Assembly: GCA_947471035.1 (NCBI GenBank)
Contig: CANIWJ010000025.1
Coordinates: forward strand, 1 to 38,167
DNA from: Verrucomicrobiota bacterium
Lineage (GTDB): Bacteria; Verrucomicrobiota; Verrucomicrobiia; Opitutales; Opitutaceae
Length of the DNA: 38,167 nucleotides
Direction of reading: 5' to 3'
In this document: positions 1 through 7,900 of the stretch, one piece after another
Layout of the letters: each line of letters starts with the position of its first letter
Position numbering within the stretch: the first letter of the stretch is position 1
The notes under the pieces: model-generated
Databases searched by the model: none
What the model was told of the DNA's origin: nothing
The model's input: only the letters and a program-made list of their open reading frames with translations
Made by a program: the position numbers and the translations under genes

Positions 1-193
1 AGCAATTAGCCATTTTCCCAGCGAGGCCATTGGCCGAGGAATCGACCGCGTCGGCCGACTTGGTCGGCAGGTGAAATCTCGGCGGCGGACTTTGGCTCGC
101 CGCATTAGCGGTTCTTTCCCGGTCTTTGCACCCACTGAAAACAGCGAGGAACCTGAAATGAGACTTTCGTCTGGTGTATGTAGTCTGGTGTAG

Positions 194-243
194 GCCCGAC
201 CGGTGGTCGGGCGTTTCCCAGAGACCCCGACCACCGGTCGGGC
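194..243. repeat. Inverted pair of an 18-bp palindrome-like unit
   Basis: The unit GCCCGACCGGTGGTCGGG at 194-211 reappears in inverted form at 226-243, separated by 14 bases. Each arm is itself nearly self-complementary. The right arm is also the beginning of the 63-bp direct repeat that follows, so this pair is part of a composite repeat cluster covering 194-446. No gene is visible in 1-193; the short direct repeat GTCTGGTGTA occurs there at 169-178 and again at 183-192. Confidence 0.7.
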
Positions 244-287
244 ATGCTCCAAACAAAAGGCTTATTTCGAACCGTAATTGGTATGAG
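225..287. repeat. 63-bp direct repeat, copy 1
   Basis: This stretch starts with CCCCGACCACCGGTCGGGC and ends with CGTAATTGGTATGAG. It matches 384-446 at all but about four positions. The two copies flank an inverted-repeat unit at 288-360. The end TAATTGGTAT also closes another palindromic element near 3106-3115, so this end sequence is shared between repeat families in the window. Function is unknown; the sequence does not encode a convincing protein. Confidence 0.8.
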
Positions 288-360
288 TTGGAGTTCCGGC
301 TTTAGCCGGTCTCGGAAAAGTGACCACGCATACGCGGGCCGCCTAAAAGCGGGACTCCAA
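288..360. repeat. Inverted-repeat unit between the two direct repeats
   Basis: The left end TTGGAGTTCCGGCTTT (288-303) is partly complementary to the right end AAAGCGGGACTCCAA (346-360), so the RNA or single strand could fold into an imperfect hairpin of about 73 bases. It begins exactly where direct-repeat copy 1 ends. It resembles the short palindromic repeats scattered between genes in many environmental bacterial genomes; I know of no assigned role. Confidence 0.6.
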
Positions 361-383
361 CATGGGCGGTGCCTCCTCGGAAA

Positions 384-446
384 CCCCGACCACCGGTCGG
401 GCATGTCTCAAACAAAAGGCTCATTTCGAACCGTAATTGGTATAAG
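384..446. repeat. 63-bp direct repeat, copy 2
   Basis: Second copy of the unit at 225-287, in the same orientation. Differences are concentrated in the middle (CTCC versus TCTC, CTTATT versus CTCATT) and at the last bases. It is followed by AGCGGAAAGTGTAGCGGAAG, a GTAGCGGAA-containing stretch that recurs in the repeat mosaic near 3281-3290. Confidence 0.8.
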
Positions 447-509
447 AAGCGGAAAGTGTAGCGGAAGCGCGGAGCGCTTTCGTTTCGGGAAAGCGACTTA
501 TGCGGGCAC

Positions 510-539
510 AAAAAAGGCCCGCCGGTGAAGGCGGGCCTT
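510..539 (-). terminator. Rho-independent terminator of the PEP-CTERM gene
   Basis: Read on the minus strand there is a ten-pair stem AAGGCCCGCC / GGCGGGCCTT with a six-base loop, followed by a run of six T. It lies about 25 bases beyond the stop codon of the gene ending at 565, the usual place for an intrinsic terminator. The arms are at 514-523 and 530-539. Confidence 0.85.
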
Positions 540-564
540 GGAGGGTTGGGATTGATCGGGGTGA

Positions 565-1446
565 TCAGGCAGCGCGGCGACGGCGCATGGCGGCCAGGCC
601 GAGGACGCCGAGGCCGGCGAGGGCGGCGTAGGTGGAGGGCTCGGGGATGGCGGAGGCGGTGGCAGTGAAGTTGTCGATGTCGACGACCATTGCTGCGTTG
701 CCTACGGCGAAAATGCCCACTTCGCCCGCACCGTTATAGGCCGTGCCCACGATATTCAGGCTTTGATTCCAGACCACCGAACCGGTGCCAACGCCGTTGC
801 TGTCGAGGATGTTGTTCCACACCTGAAATTGCAGCGTGCGCTCGTTGGATCCATTCAGCCCGAAGTCCATACGCATGGAATACCAGTTTCCAGCCGTCAG
901 GCCTGCGCTGGCAAAGATGTCCGTCGTGGTGGTGAAAGCTGGAGTTCCCGACGGATTGGCGAAAGCAGTTCCGCTGCTGGTGGTGAGGGTCGTGCCAGTA
1001 GTAAAATTATTGGTGTTGTTGATTCCGTAACGGACAACGCTGTTTTCTAAAGCTCCACTGTTGTCCAAACGAAAGGACCAGCCGATGGCGTCCGTGGTGG
1101 TTGGGCCGAAGAAAAGACCGATGTTTTGGTTGGCAAGCGTCCAACGGACATCCATTGCGACAAATCCCGTGGTGAAGGTGCTGGTGCCCGCCGTCGCGCC
1201 GTTGGCATCGTAGGCCAGACGCACAGCACCGCTGTCGGCGGTAGGGGAAAGGTTGGCATAGCCATTCGTGACTCCATCCGAGCCGGCCGTGCCGACGAAA
1301 ATGGGATCGTTGGTGTTTGAGCGGATTTCGCGGAAGTTATTCGTGATGTCGGCAGCCGAGCTGAAGGTAACAACTTGGGCTTGGGCCGAGGTGACGAGTC
1401 CGGCGAGTAGGGACGCGACGGTGACGATGAGGTATGTTTTTTTCAT
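565..1446 (-). CDS. PEP-CTERM sorting-signal exported protein
   Basis: A 293-residue secreted protein. Residues 1-23 form a signal peptide (MKK, a hydrophobic core, then AQA before the probable cleavage site). The body, about 24-262, is rich in Thr, Asn, Ser and Gly with alternating hydrophobic residues, as in beta-sandwich surface proteins. I cannot assign it to a named family. The C-terminus carries a complete PEP-CTERM tag: IPEPS at 267-271, a hydrophobic stretch 272-286 and a basic tail RRRR at 288-291. Such tags are recognised by exosortase, which processes proteins during export and is typical of bacteria making exopolysaccharide. A terminator follows. A LacI-operator-like site (1572-1583) lies 126 bp upstream of the start, the same distance and relative orientation as the site before the esterase gene at 21638. 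Co-regulation with sugar use is therefore possible but inferred. Confidence 0.85.
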   Translation of the reverse strand: MKKTYLIVTVASLLAGLVTSAQAQVVTFSSAADITNNFREIRSNTNDPIFVGTAGSDGVTNGYANLSPTADSGAVRLAYDANGATAGTSTFTTGFVAMDVRWTLANQNIGLFFGPTTTDAIGWSFRLDNSGALENSVVRYGINNTNNFTTGTTLTTSSGTAFANPSGTPAFTTTTDIFASAGLTAGNWYSMRMDFGLNGSNERTLQFQVWNNILDSNGVGTGSVVWNQSLNIVGTAYNGAGEVGIFAVGNAAMVVDIDNFTATASAIPEPSTYAALAGLGVLGLAAMRRRRAA

Positions 1447-1570
1447 GTATTTAAGAGATTCGTTTCGCGGTGACTAAAACAAGCAGTTCAATATGGGTGG
1501 GATCGACGGCCAATCAACGGTGGCCGTTAACGAACGCGCAGATTTTGTTTCGATGTAAATTATTTCCCTG

Positions 1571-1586
1571 TTGGACGCGTTGAATG
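1571..1586 (+). promoter_or_regulatory. Putative LacI-type operator, site A
   Basis: The pseudo-palindrome TGGACGCGTTGA (1572-1583), centred on ACGCGT, lies between the divergent PEP-CTERM and lacI-like genes. The same 12 bases occur at three other intergenic places in the window (site B 1694-1705, site C 3359-3370 inverted, site D 21766-21777). A central CG in a short imperfect palindrome is typical of LacI-family operators. Binding is inferred, not shown. Confidence 0.55.
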
Positions 1587-1692
1587 AGTTTATTTTCACG
1601 GGAAAGGGCCGACGGGTGGCGAGGGTTCACGGGATGGGCGGACAGCAAATTTAGTATCGTGAGGGAAGGGACATAGCACAAACCGACTTGCA

Positions 1693-1708
1693 GTGGACGC
1701 GTTGAGTA
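1693..1708 (+). promoter_or_regulatory. Putative LacI-type operator, site B
   Basis: A second copy of TGGACGCGTTGA, followed by GTA, 62 bp before the GTG start of the regulator. This is a fitting place for autoregulation. It is 122 bp from site A, so the two could act together by looping. No other convincing element is visible in the 320-bp gap 1447-1766 apart from a small inverted repeat (ACGGCCA and TGGCCGT) near 1506-1527. Confidence 0.55.
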
Positions 1709-1766
1709 ACTAATGGTCTGCCGTTCCGTTTAGTTCATCCCCTACCGCCACTTTACCCCTCCGCTC

Positions 1767-2822
1767 GTGCCTAAGCCCACCTCCATTCGTCAGATTGCCG
1801 AGCTTGCCGGCGTGAGTAAATCAGCCGTGTCGCTGGCGCTGCGTAACAGTTCTTCGATCTCGGAGGCAACGCGACTGCGGATCCTCGCGGTGGCGGACAA
1901 AATCGGCTACAAGGTGAACCCGCTGGTGGCGGCCTTGATGACGCAGCAGCGCAGCGGCCATGCGGCGGAGAGCGCGCCGATGATCGCGTTTATCGACTAC
2001 TATGGGGCTTCAGATCATCCGGGGCCGGGCGAACCGGAGGGAACCTTACCCAAGGTGGTGATGGAGCATCTGGAGCGCACGGCGGTGTTGATGCGCGAGG
2101 CGGTGCTTAGCTACGGGTATCAGCTTGATTATATTAGGGCGCGGGATGCGGGCATGACGCCGGAGCGCTTGGCGGCTATCGTAAAATCCCGGGGTGTGCG
2201 GGGCATTATTTTTCTACGTAACGCCGCGATAGCGCAGGTGTGGCGGCGGGATTGGGATGATTATTGTGTGGTGGAGCTGGGTGCCAACGGGATCCGGTAT
2301 CATCAGGTGCAGCTTAACCAGTTGGCCACGGTGCGGCGATTGTTGGTCGAGCTGACGGCGTTGGGCTATAAGCGGCCCGGGCTGGCCATGCTGCGTAGCA
2401 ATGACGAGCCCGGGCGCTTTAACCGCCTTCCGTTTATGGAGTTTTACGAGGGGAAGCCGGTGGAGCAGCGGGTAAATTCACTGTTGGCTGAAAAAGAATG
2501 GAATCGGGAGGTGTTCATCGAGTGGTGGCGGCGCGAGCAACCCGACGTGGTGATCGGAAGCGATCTGGCTGCGCTGCAGTGGTTGAAGGAGGCGGGAGCG
2601 AAGGTGCCGGAGGAGGTGGGGTTCGCCTGCATAGAGCTGCTGCCACAGTATAAGAAGTTGGCTGCGGGTATGGATGGTCGGCAGGATTTGCGAACTCGCA
2701 CGGCGGTGAGCGTTCTGGACGGGTTATTACGGCACAATGAAACGGGAGCCCCGGCGTTGCTGATGAGCACGACTCTCTGCGGTCAATGGGTGAATGGGCC
2801 GTCGGTGCGGGCACAGACGTAG
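1767..2822 (+). CDS. LacI/GalR-family transcriptional regulator
   Basis: A 351-residue regulator. Residues 5-50 form the LacI-type DNA-binding head: a helix-turn-helix (IRQIAELAGVSKSAVSLALR) followed by a hinge-helix region ending near residue 58 (IGYKVNPLVAALM). The remainder should be the periplasmic-binding-protein-like sugar-sensing domain, but it is divergent and I cannot name a ligand. The start is a GTG at 1767, which places the helix-turn-helix at the expected distance from the N-terminus. The gene is divergent from the PEP-CTERM gene. Putative operators lie just upstream and also before the dehydrogenase at 3408 and the esterase at 21638. I infer a local regulator of polysaccharide use; whether it represses or activates cannot be told. 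The stop codon overlaps the first bases of a palindromic element that begins at 2820. Confidence 0.9.
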   Translation: MPKPTSIRQIAELAGVSKSAVSLALRNSSSISEATRLRILAVADKIGYKVNPLVAALMTQQRSGHAAESAPMIAFIDYYGASDHPGPGEPEGTLPKVVMEHLERTAVLMREAVLSYGYQLDYIRARDAGMTPERLAAIVKSRGVRGIIFLRNAAIAQVWRRDWDDYCVVELGANGIRYHQVQLNQLATVRRLLVELTALGYKRPGLAMLRSNDEPGRFNRLPFMEFYEGKPVEQRVNSLLAEKEWNREVFIEWWRREQPDVVIGSDLAALQWLKEAGAKVPEEVGFACIELLPQYKKLAAGMDGRQDLRTRTAVSVLDGLLRHNETGAPALLMSTTLCGQWVNGPSVRAQT

Positions 2823-2967
2823 TTCTACTTTGTTAATAACGAGAATTGGCCGCAAAAAGTCGCATAAGTCACAGAAATGAAGGCTTGATTTTGCGCGTTT
2901 TGAGCCTTTTTGCGGCCATTCTCAGGTATTTCCACCGCAATGTTCCCAAGTTAACAAAGTAGAATTA
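2820..2967. repeat. Nested palindromic element 1 (148 bp)
   Basis: The element is bounded by TAGTTCTACTTTGTTAA (2820-2836) and its inverted copy TTAACAAAGTAGAATTA (2951-2967), with one mismatch. Inside is a second inverted pair, GAGAATTGGCCGCAAAAAG (2841-2859) against CTTTTTGCGGCCATTCTC (2906-2923). The same outer ends, with an unrelated inner stem, bound 4559-4738. There is no coding capacity. The size and inverted ends resemble a miniature inverted-repeat element or a REP-type repeat. It starts within the stop codon of the LacI-type gene. Confidence 0.75.
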
Positions 2968-3115
2968 TACCAAAATCCTGAACAAAATGGACTTATTTTA
3001 ACGCAGAGTCGCCAAGCCGCTAAGTGCGCAAAGACACGGAAATGAAGGGGTTCTTGCGTTTCTCTGCGCCATTGCGCCTTTGCGTTAGAGTCTAAATGCG
3101 ATAGGTAATTGGTAT
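2967..3115. repeat. Second palindromic element abutting element 1
   Basis: This stretch begins ATACCAAAATCC and ends GGTAATTGGTAT, so the extreme ends are inverted copies (ATACCAA / TTGGTAT). Further in, TTTAACGCAGAGTCGCC (from about 2998) is imperfectly complementary to CGCCTTTGCGTTAGA (ending about 3091). A core with AACGCAGAG and AAAGACACGGAAATGAAG is a type of dispersed repeat I recognise from many environmental genomes. It fills exactly the space between element 1 and the solo end at 3116. Confidence 0.6.
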
Positions 3116-3133
3116 TAGCTCTACTTTGTTAAG
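3116..3133. repeat. Solo copy of the TAGTTCTACTTTGTTAAG end sequence
   Basis: TAGCTCTACTTTGTTAAG matches the end of the elements at 2820 and 4559 with a single difference. No inverted partner is visible downstream, so this is a solo or decayed end. Its presence immediately after the second palindromic element suggests insertion of one repeat into or beside another. Confidence 0.65.
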
Positions 3134-3253
3134 TATTGCTAGATCGGGATTTCCCGCTCGGGAGGAGGAAGCGCAGGGCACTTTCGCGGTGGTGCGCCAT
3201 GCCGGATTATGCCTGTAGAAGATCTAGGGGCAAAGGGGCGAAATGGCGCCGCC

Positions 3254-3290
3254 ATTCCGCTACGGCTACTTCCGGAATGCGTAGCGGAAG
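3254..3290. repeat. Short inverted repeat ATTCCGCTAC / GTAGCGGAAG
   Basis: ATTCCGCTAC (3254-3263) pairs with GTAGCGGAA (3281-3289), and the intervening bases contain a further TTCCGGAA palindrome. A related GTAGCGGAAG stretch occurs near 460-475. The rest of the gap 3134-3407 has no convincing gene: a 63-codon frame at 3136-3327 runs through this repeat and has no recognisable product. A poor promoter-like pair, TTGAAC at 3316 and TATAAT at 3336, has only a 14-bp spacer. Confidence 0.55.
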
Positions 3291-3356
3291 GACGAGGCCG
3301 TTTCGGCTCAATAAGTTGAACTTATAGGACGCTAGTATAATCTGGCGGGAGGCGGT

Positions 3357-3375
3357 ATTCAACGCGTCCAGTATC
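3357..3375 (-). promoter_or_regulatory. Putative LacI-type operator, site C
   Basis: The sequence ATTCAACGCGTCCAGTATC contains TCAACGCGTCCA (3359-3370), the inverted form of the 12-mer at sites A, B and D. It lies 38 bp before the ATG at 3408, or 107 bp before the alternative GTG at 3477, and just downstream of a TATAAT-like hexamer at 3336-3341. Relative to its gene it has the same orientation as sites A and D relative to the PEP-CTERM and esterase genes. Confidence 0.5.
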
Positions 3376-3407
3376 GGGCTGGTTGTTGAGTCTAACCCGA
3401 TACGTCC

Positions 3408-4472
3408 ATGATGGTTGGCTTCTGCACTTCAAGAAGCCGAGGAAATCCCGGCGATAAAAAATTTATTACGAAGATAGTGAAATCCAAACCCTACGCCCGT
3501 TTTAATTTTGACCGTTATTGGCGCGAGCAATTGTTTCCCGCCGGCATTTGTAATGAACTGCGCCATCATCTCGACTTACCCGACGAAGTCTGTGGCGCGG
3601 CGGAACTCATGGCGCTGCCCGAAGCCGAGTTGGCGAAAATCGAAGTGCTGGTAGCCGGGTGGGGGGCCATACCCCTGACCAGAGAAGTCCTGGAGCGTAT
3701 GCCGCGGTTGCGGGCGGTTTTTTATGCGGCTGGGGACACGCGCGGATTGGTCGCGGACGGCGAGTGTTTTCATCGCGGTATCACCGTAATGAGTGCGAAT
3801 CCTGAACTGGCGAGGAGTGTGGCGGAGCACACGCTCGGACTGATCTTGGTATCGTTGCGTAATGTGTGGCGGCAAGCGACTGCGGTGAAGACCGAGCGCA
3901 GGTTTTTGCGTAAGCCGGGCCCCGGGACTTATCGCAGCGCGGTTGGACTGGTTGGATATGGTGCGATCGCGCGCGAGTTGCGTGCGCTTTTGCGACCGTT
4001 TGCCATCGATGTGCTTGTTTACGATCCCTACCTGACATGCGAGGCGGCCGAGGCGGCGGTAGTGAAGCGCGTGGAGCTAATCGAGATATTCGAGACGAGT
4101 GACGTGGTGAGTTGTCACCTGCCGATGAATGGGGAGACGCGTGGGATGCTCGGCCGCGAGCACTTCCTGGCGATGCGCCAGGAAGCGACGTTTATCAACA
4201 CGGCGCGGGGTGGGGTAGTGCGCGAAGAGCAGATGCTGGCCGTGCTGGCTGAGCGGTCGGACCTTTGGGCTATATTGGATGTGCTGGTGCAGGACCCGCC
4301 CGAGCAAGGGCATCCGGTGTTTGATTTACCGAATGTGGTTATAACTCCGCATATAGCTGGATGCTTAGGTAAAGAGTTGGCACGCATAGGCTGCTTTATC
4401 GCTGAGGAGGTCGGACGCTGGCGTGACGAGCGGCCATTACGAGCACAAGTCGTTCGGGCTATTTCTCATTGA
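3408..4472 (+). CDS. D-2-hydroxyacid dehydrogenase (NAD-binding), PGDH-like
   Basis: A 354-residue enzyme of the D-isomer-specific 2-hydroxyacid dehydrogenase family, which interconverts 2-keto and D-2-hydroxy acids with NAD(P). The Rossmann motif is VGLVGYGAIA (179-188); the substrate-binding Arg is R267 in INTARGGVVRE; the catalytic His is H315 in TPHIAG. At the position where the family normally has the catalytic Glu (the E of EP before GHP) this protein has Asp (D296, QDPPEQGHP), a conservative but unusual change. The start is uncertain: the first 23 residues are unlike the family, and a GTG at 3477 would begin at VKSKPYARF. A putative LacI-type operator lies upstream, so the gene may belong to the sugar regulon, perhaps acting on a sugar acid or keto acid. 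The exact substrate cannot be read from the sequence. Confidence 0.85.
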   Translation: MMVGFCTSRSRGNPGDKKFITKIVKSKPYARFNFDRYWREQLFPAGICNELRHHLDLPDEVCGAAELMALPEAELAKIEVLVAGWGAIPLTREVLERMPRLRAVFYAAGDTRGLVADGECFHRGITVMSANPELARSVAEHTLGLILVSLRNVWRQATAVKTERRFLRKPGPGTYRSAVGLVGYGAIARELRALLRPFAIDVLVYDPYLTCEAAEAAVVKRVELIEIFETSDVVSCHLPMNGETRGMLGREHFLAMRQEATFINTARGGVVREEQMLAVLAERSDLWAILDVLVQDPPEQGHPVFDLPNVVITPHIAGCLGKELARIGCFIAEEVGRWRDERPLRAQVVRAISH

Positions 4473-4558
4473 TCAGCAATATACTTATGTTTATTGTGAA
4501 ATCTATAATGCTGTAATACCTACAGCCCGTGATAATCGGACTTTAGGAACGGGAGTTT

Positions 4559-4738
4559 TAGTTCTACTTTGTTAAGCCAATGAATGAGTCCCCGCCGCAT
4601 GTGACGTTTCACGGTTTTTTGGCCGGGGACGGCCAACTCTACAAAAGACCAAGGCCAATTTACTCGTTCGGAAGTGTAGAGTTGGCCGTCCCCGGCCAAT
4701 TTTGAGGGATTTTAGCGCACCTTAACAAAGTAGAACTA
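4559..4738. repeat. Nested palindromic element 2 (180 bp) with perfect 25-bp inner stem
   Basis: The outer ends TAGTTCTACTTTGTTAAG (4559-4576) and CTTAACAAAGTAGAACTA (4721-4738) are perfect 18-bp inverted repeats and nearly identical to those of element 1. The inner arms at 4619-4643 and 4675-4699, containing GGCCGGGGACGGCC, are perfectly complementary over 25 bases around a 31-base loop. It lies between the convergent dehydrogenase and transporter genes. The flanks 4473-4558 and 4739-4984 show no gene and no clear intrinsic terminator. Confidence 0.85.
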
Positions 4739-4984
4739 ACCACAAATTATACAGATAAATAACTGACAGAGCGGAGCAAGCAAGTCGGCTTGGGCACGGG
4801 CGGGCTACGTGTCGTAATGGCGGTCTCCCAAAAGGATCAGTGCGGGGCGGGTAAGCTTGGAGTGGCTAACGCAGTGGGTCGGGTGAGCGGGAGGGAAGCC
4901 GGTGGGGTGGGTGGGGAAGACCCCTATTGGCGCGGGAAAAGGGCAGATGAGGGATCAGGTTCGAAAGTAGCCGCCGGGCTTTTT

Positions 4985-7900
4985 TCATGTCGCGGGGGCG
5001 ACGTAGGGGACGGGGATGGGGCGGCGGGCGTGGTAGAGCAGCATTCCGGCTATGGCCATGCCGGTGAGGCCCAGTCCAGTGAGCGTGAGCGGCAGGAACC
5101 AGTTGCTCAACTCCAGCGGTTGCGCGATACGATTCGGGTTGGCGGGGTCGTAGGCGATCCACTGGGTGGTGGGCAGGCCATCAGCATCAAGCAGGGCGTT
5201 GAGCGGGCGGAACTGACTGCCAAACGGGGAGCGAAACGTGACGGGCGAGGCCATTGCGCCGCCGGCCGTCTTCGGGCTGAAGGTGAACTCGTTCCAATAA
5301 GTCGAGGAGCGGTCGTGGAGGAGTTCGACGGATTTCCATTGTTCGTCCTGGGTGATCGCTTCGTCGGGCAGGCCTTCGCGTGTCTTGGTGATGCCGGTGA
5401 CCTCGGCCTGGGCATAGTCGCCGAAGGTGATCACGCGGAGGTCGGGGAAGAGGCGGGCGGCACCGAGAACGAAAATCACGGTAGCGATCAGGAAGAAGCC
5501 GACTTTTTGCGGCACGTAGCCTGGGGTGTAGGTGACGACGCGGCCGGTGGCGGGATCGGTTTCGAACTCCTCCTCGTCGGGCGAGAGGTGTTGTTGTTTG
5601 CCCTTGGCGCTGTGGGCGGCAGCTTCCTCGACGCCGCGTTTGCGGATGAGGCCTTTTTTCTCGCGGGCGGCGAAAACGAAGGTGATGAAGAGGCCTATGA
5701 TGCCGAGACCGAGCATCCAGAGGTAGCCGGCCATGTAGTCGAAGGTCTGGGGCGCGTAGCCGGAGGCGAGTTCCTGTTTGGGGATATTGAGGCGCACGTC
5801 TCTGCCGGTGAGCACGGCGCGGTCGAAGAAGGGGCGGGCGATGGCGGCGTGTTGCGCGTCGCCGAGCAAGGTGGTGAGGCGATGGTCGAGGGTGTCGGGC
5901 TTGGCGTTGGGCAGCGTGGCGAGCAGTGTGCCCGAGGGGATGGCAAGGATGCGCACGGCGAAATCATCTTTGATTTCCGGAGGGATGTTTTCGACGGTGA
6001 CGTGTTCGGTCTCGCCGGATTTGCGCAGGGCGCGGGCCAGGGCGAGGATTTTGCGATCGGGGCCGGGCGGCAGGGTGAACCAGCCGGTGACGGTGTTGAC
6101 CAGTTTGGCGATGGGCGAGAGATGGATGTCCATCGGCTCCTCGATGATCTTCACGTCGAGCGAAAGCAGCGGGGTGACGGTGGAGGTGAGCGGAGCGCCG
6201 GGAGGGGCGAGATCCTTGCTGAGGTGCTTGGCTACGGCGTCCCGGAAGCCGGTGAGGATGACGGCTTCACGGGCGGCGTCGGTGGTGCCCTTGAGACTGA
6301 GAGCCACTCCGAACACGTCGTTCAGACGGGTGGCGCGCAGGTCGATGACCTCGGGGAAGGCGTGGCGCAGGTCGAGCAGGGTGCGTTCGAGCGAATCGTT
6401 GGAGACCTTGTGCAAGGCGGGGAAAGTGAGGATGCGGGCGGAGAGCCAGGCGGCGTGTTCGATCTGTTCGCCCTCGACCAGCAGGTGCGAGCCGAGCTGG
6501 GCGACAACTTGGTCGTGGAGGTTTTTTCCGCGACGGGAGAGTTCGTCGTCCACGCTCTTGATCTTATCGAGGAAAGGCTGGGCCTCGGCCTTGTATGCGT
6601 CGGCTTGGGCGGTGAGGCCGGGGAGTGAAGGATCACCGGGGTTTTTTGCGGCAAGGACGCGGATGCGGGTGCGCAGGTTATTTTCTTCGTTAGCGATTTT
6701 GACGCGGGCGGATTCGGCGGTGTCGCGCTCTTTCTTGAGCGCCATGCTGTCGGGATTGCTCATGCGAATCTCGTAGGCGGTACCGAAGTCGAGGTAGGCG
6801 CCGCTGCCATACCAAGGACGCTGGGACATCTCGGTGACGGGTTTGGGCTGGTGGGCGACGGTGTCGGTCCACTGGGATTGGGCGATGAGTTGGGAGACCT
6901 GGGCGTTGGTCTGGCTGTGCTGGAAAACGACGCGGGTCATGTCGCCGCCGGGGGGAAGGAAGATCGTGGCGTAGCCCCAGATGAAGAGGCCGGCGCCGTT
7001 GAGGGTGACGAGGCTGGTGATGCGGTTAAGCAAACTGGAGCCGGCCATGTAGGTGCCCATTTCGTTGCGCGGCACGTAGTCGTAAACCATCGGACCGTAA
7101 GTCATGCCGATGAGGATGCCCATGATGGAGAGGGTCTCGCCGAACATGATGAGTTCGAGCAGGACGGGGCGGCGGTCGTAGAGGAAAAAATTAATGTAGA
7201 GGTAGAACGCGAAGTTCACGAATACCGTCAGAGTCATGAGAACCTGGTAGGACTTGAGGCGGTTCATCTTGTCGGCGAAGAAGCCGAGGATGATGATTAG
7301 GAACATATTGATCACGCCGCCGACCATGTTGTTGTTGCCCATCTCCTGCTTGGTGAACTGCCACTGGTCGGTGTAGAGCAAGGCGCCGAGGGTGCCGAGG
7401 CCGGCGTTCATCATGGCCGAGCCAAAGATGAGGAAATAAACCGGGAAAAGGTTTTTGTTCAGGATACTGGTGAAGAAGCCCTTCATTCTGAAGCGCTCGC
7501 CGCGTGAGGCACTCTTCGGGTTGGTCTCGCGGATGCCGAGGGCGATAAAAAGGACGAGTAGCAGGAGGGCGCAGGCGGCGGTCCAGTAGATGGCGGTTTC
7601 TCCGCCGAGGGGGATGCCGAGGTAGAACTGCTGGTCGTCGAAACGACCGAAGGCGAGGAAGGTGAAACCCATGTTACCGAGGTTGCCCATCCATTGGGAA
7701 ATGGCGGAGAAGCGGCCGCGCTGGCCGGGAGGCACGATCTCGTTGTTGAGCGGCTCCATGGGGCCGCGCAGATCGAGGGCGATCTGGTAGCCGAGGTAGG
7801 CGACGATCAGCATCCAGAAGTTGGGCATGAGCGGCATGGCGGCAATGGCGACGAACGCCAAGATCCAGCCCGCGATGGCGAAGGGCTTGCGGCGGCCGTA

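Noticed and set aside
194..446. A CRISPR array in the left repeat cluster
   Set aside because: There are only two 63-bp direct copies with one 96-bp spacer that is itself a palindromic unit, and no cas genes are nearby. This is not the layout of a CRISPR array.
244..528. A 94-codon open frame across the left repeat cluster
   Set aside because: It translates the direct repeats twice (QTKG..FRTVIG) and ends near the terminator. Repeats read as protein are not evidence of a gene.
4970..4990. A possible terminator AGCCGCCGGGCTTTTTT at the end of the transporter gene
   Set aside because: The stem is only four pairs and the T run lies on the plus strand, the wrong side for the transporter gene.
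4790..6628. A 612-codon open frame on the plus strand
   Set aside because: It lies opposite the transporter gene, is dominated by Gly, Glu, Ala and Val from reversed GC-rich codons, and shows no family motif. The transporter frame has clear helices and motifs, so this is an antisense shadow.
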